This document shows positions 61,622 to 64,000 of a stretch of 64,000 nucleotides of DNA, in pieces; position 1 is the stretch's first letter, and every line of letters begins with the position of its first letter. A program made the position numbers and the translations under genes. The notes under the pieces were generated by a model. That model did not search any database, was not told the origin of the DNA, and saw only the letters and a list, made by a program, of their open reading frames with translations. Where the stretch lies: positions 372,001-436,000 of the forward strand of contig CAXXKO010000029.1 in assembly GCA_963666705.2 (NCBI GenBank), read 5' to 3'. The DNA comes from G963666705 sp963666705 (GTDB lineage: Bacteria; Pseudomonadota; Alphaproteobacteria; CADEGL01).

Positions 61622-61745
61622 AACAATCGCTAGAGCGGGCGCGCGGGCGATGCGGCGCATCGTCAAGCGTTCGCAACGACGTCCGGGGAGCCGGGTAGAG
61701 GCGACCCTTTGGGCGCTTGTCCAAGGCTTTCGGATGGCGGCGCAA

Positions 61746-64000
61746 TCAACCCATCCCTTCTCGTTCCGCGAGGATGCGGTCGAATTCCGCGACCTGGGCC
61801 ATGACGCGGCCATAGACCGAGTCCGGGTGATATGCGCCTTCGGCGTCGGGCGTCCCCGCCTCGCGGCCGGTAAAGAGCTCGAGCGCCTCCTCGACCGTAT
61901 CGACGCTCCAGATGTGGAACTTACCCGCCTCCACGGCCTCCACCACGTCGTCGCGGAGAACGAGATCGATCACGTTCGCGGCCGGGATGACCAACCCCTG
62001 GTCGGCATTCGGGCCGCCTGCTTCGCGGCACGTGCGGAAGAAGCCCTCGACCTTGTGCAGCACGCCGCCGATGGCCTGGGCCTGGCCGCGCTGGTTGACC
62101 GACCCGGTGATCGCCAGGCTTTGGCGCAGGGGCAGGTCGGCCAGGTCCGAGAGCACGGCGAGCAGCTCGGCGAGGGAGGCGCTGTCACCCTCGACCCCGC
62201 CGTAGCTCTGCTCGAAGGTGATCGAGCAGTTGAAGGAGAGCGGCAGGTGACGGGCGAAATGCCCGGCGAGAAACCCTTGCAACACCATGGCGCCCTTCTG
62301 CTGAATGGGGCCGCCGAGTGCGGCGTCGCGTTCGATATTGATGATGCCGCGGCGGCCGACGGAGGCCCGCGCGGTGATGCGGCTGGGGGCGCCGAAAGCA
62401 TGATCGCCCAGTTGGCGTACGGTCAGGGCGTTGATCTGGCCGACGACGGCGCCCGCGGTATCGATCATGACCGTCCCGCGTGAGATTGCCTCCTGCACCC
62501 TGTCCTCCACGCGGGCGTTGCGCCGCCGCCGGTTTGCAAGCGCCGCCGCGACCGACTCCTCGGTCACCGGCTTGCCGTCGCCGCCGTTTATCGCCACCGC
62601 CTCGCCAAGGACGTCGGCCAGGCGCTCGAACTGGGCGCTCAGCTTCTCGCGGCTGGCGGCCCATCGCGCCGAGACGCCGAGCAGGCGTCGGGCCGCGTCG
62701 GGCTCGCACCCCGCGGCGCCGCTTGCGCGGGCCATGCGCTGGATGAGGCCGGCGTAGCAGGCGAGGTTCTCGGCCGTCGCGTCCATCTCGGCGTCGATGT
62801 CGGCCTTGACCTTGAAATAGGATTGGAATTCGGGGTCAGCGGTAAAGAATGTGTAATACCACTGCGGCGCGCCGACGATGACGACCTTGACCTCGAGCGG
62901 TATCGGCTTTGGGCGCGGCGCGCCGGCGAGCGGCATGGCGCCCGTCCGGTACAGCTCCTCGACCCTGATCTCTCCGTCGCGCAATGCGCCTTTGAGAAAA
63001 TCCCAGGCCGCTCGATTGGCCGCCAGGGCCTCCGCCCGCAGCACGAGCAGGCCACCATTGGCGCGGTGAAGGGCGCCCGCGCGGATCATGGTGAAATCCG
63101 TGTCGAGCACACCGCCGGTCTGGCGATACTCGATGCACCCGAAGAGGTTCTCGTATGTCGGGTTCGCTTCCACCACGACTTGGGGCTGGGTTTCGTCGCC
63201 GTGGTCGACCAACAGGTTGACCGCGTAGCGCCGCTCGGGCGGCTGGACGCCGGCATCCTTGATGCCGTCTTTTGCCTCCTGGAATATTCGCAGGTTGTCG
63301 AGTATGTCGGCGCGCATATCCACGAGCCAACGCGCTATTCCGCGGTGGTCGGCGTATTCGGCGGCGAGCTCATCGACCAGCCCGCCGATGGCATCGTTCG
63401 CGGCCTGGCGGGCACGATCGCCCAAGCGTACCTCGAGCTCGGTCTGCATGCGTGTCGCCTGGCGCGTGAGGCGCCGCAGCTTCTCACCGATGAGGCCGGC
63501 CGATTCGTCGAGCGCGGCGCGGCGCTCGGCGGGGATGGTATCGGGGGACTGCGGTTGGCCGTCGGCATCGATCGCGACCACCGAGAGGCCTTGTGGCGTC
63601 TGCGCGAGGCCGAGACCGTGGGTGCGCGCTTCGGCCCGCAAGGCCTCGATGTCGCCGCCGATCACGCTACGGATCTCCTCGCTCTCCGCTCGCAGCTTCG
63701 CCTGGTGCTCCTCGCTGCCGAAAGTGGCGCGCAGCGCTTCGCGCAACTGGGGGATGAGCGCCGTCATGCGATCGCGAAAGGCGCGCCCCGATCCGGCTGG
63801 AACGCGGTACGGCCTCGGTCGGTGCGGGCGGCGGAAGTTGATGAGGAAAATCCAATCGTCCGGCACCGCCCTCCCGTTGATATGCGCGTTGAGGAAGTCC
63901 AGCGTCGCGGTCATCCGACCGCTGCGATCGGCCCCCAGAACGAAGACGTTGAACCCGCGATCCTCGATGGCGAGGGCAAATTCCAAAGCCTCGCGGGCGC
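61746..64000 (-). CDS. Lon-like ATP-dependent protease, N-terminus outside the window
   Basis: At least 751 residues of a LonB-like protease of the AAA_32/Lon-C type. The visible part starts with AREALEFALAIEDRGFNVFV, the segment before the AAA-like module. It includes VNLLVDHGDETQPQVVVEAN, GALHRANGGLLVLRAEALAA (Walker-B-like region) and, at the C-terminus, the Ser-Lys protease domain. The nucleophile is in VEGDSASLAELLAVLSDLAD and the Lys in IGGVLHKVEGFF. Such proteins degrade unneeded or damaged proteins in the cytoplasm. The frame is open to the end of the window, so the true start lies beyond 64000. Confidence 0.9.
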   Translation of the reverse strand, partial: AREALEFALAIEDRGFNVFVLGADRSGRMTATLDFLNAHINGRAVPDDWIFLINFRRPHRPRPYRVPAGSGRAFRDRMTALIPQLREALRATFGSEEHQAKLRAESEEIRSVIGGDIEALRAEARTHGLGLAQTPQGLSVVAIDADGQPQSPDTIPAERRAALDESAGLIGEKLRRLTRQATRMQTELEVRLGDRARQAANDAIGGLVDELAAEYADHRGIARWLVDMRADILDNLRIFQEAKDGIKDAGVQPPERRYAVNLLVDHGDETQPQVVVEANPTYENLFGCIEYRQTGGVLDTDFTMIRAGALHRANGGLLVLRAEALAANRAAWDFLKGALRDGEIRVEELYRTGAMPLAGAPRPKPIPLEVKVVIVGAPQWYYTFFTADPEFQSYFKVKADIDAEMDATAENLACYAGLIQRMARASGAAGCEPDAARRLLGVSARWAASREKLSAQFERLADVLGEAVAINGGDGKPVTEESVAAALANRRRRNARVEDRVQEAISRGTVMIDTAGAVVGQINALTVRQLGDHAFGAPSRITARASVGRRGIINIERDAALGGPIQQKGAMVLQGFLAGHFARHLPLSFNCSITFEQSYGGVEGDSASLAELLAVLSDLADLPLRQSLAITGSVNQRGQAQAIGGVLHKVEGFFRTCREAGGPNADQGLVIPAANVIDLVLRDDVVEAVEAGKFHIWSVDTVEEALELFTGREAGTPDAEGAYHPDSVYGRVMAQVAEFDRILAEREGMG

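Overview
The window is GC-rich and gene-dense. Its gene families (split glycine dehydrogenase, tandem-permease betaine transporter, aerobic-type corrinoid methyltransferase cluster, Sco1, PleD-like and EAL signalling proteins, Lon-like protease) fit a metabolically versatile alphaproteobacterium, probably Rhodospirillales-like. This is inferred from gene content; no rRNA or tRNA gene was seen. Insertion sequences are unusually abundant, with at least eight families, several nested. The genome looks to be in active rearrangement.

Layout. 1-116 is the end of an IS1380 element. 293-7442 (minus) is a compact six-gene operon: an ATP-NAD/AcoX-type kinase, both halves of a split glycine decarboxylase P-protein, a family III CoA-transferase, an enoyl-CoA hydratase and HMG-CoA lyase. 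A flavodoxin-fold quinone reductase follows at 7615-8376. 8527-20238 is an IS graveyard (IS4, IS1380, IS630, IS3-like, IS5, IS21 and an older IS21 relic). It has destroyed an EamA-family exporter gene and truncated a double-domain ectoine-synthase-like cupin gene. 20479-27913 holds a CmcJ/NvfI-type oxidoreductase, a glycine-betaine/proline-type ABC transporter, an orphan EctC-like cupin, a DUF302 protein and a second EamA exporter. 28093-31388 holds a biotin-dependent carboxyltransferase, a CoA-transferase and a small biotinyl carrier. 31710-38020 is an operon-like corrinoid methyl-transfer cluster: MttB-family methyltransferase without an in-frame amber codon, corrinoid protein, DUF1638, small virulence-factor-family protein, pterin-binding methyltransferase and a RamA-like 2Fe-2S/ASKHA activator. 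38141-47239 is a signalling locus (GGDEF response regulator, Hpt protein, hybrid histidine kinase). It is split by an IS1202-like element carrying a nested IS256 and by a second IS3-like copy, and the kinase is also frameshifted. 47247-49602 encodes exported proteins including Sco1. 49635-53099 and 56764-58513 are remnants of one or two integrated elements (VRR-NUC nuclease, zinc-binding and terminase-small-subunit-like proteins, a structured RNA, excisionase-like HTH genes, tyrosine integrase). A metallohydrolase and a third IS1380 copy lie between them. The right end carries a cyclic-2,3-diphosphoglycerate-synthetase-like GTPase, a cNMP-binding EAL protein and a Lon-like protease running off the window.

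How the parts may work together (inference). Betaine-type uptake (21680-25926), corrinoid demethylation with transfer to tetrahydrofolate (31710-38020) and glycine cleavage (3314-6288) could form a route from methylated amines to one-carbon units. EctC-like cupins next to the transporter point to compatible-solute chemistry. The target duplications allow the insertion history to be read. The IS3-like element makes exact 14-bp duplications in both copies. The IS1202-like element made a 16-17-bp duplication and separated an hpt gene from the diguanylate cyclase gene just downstream of it.
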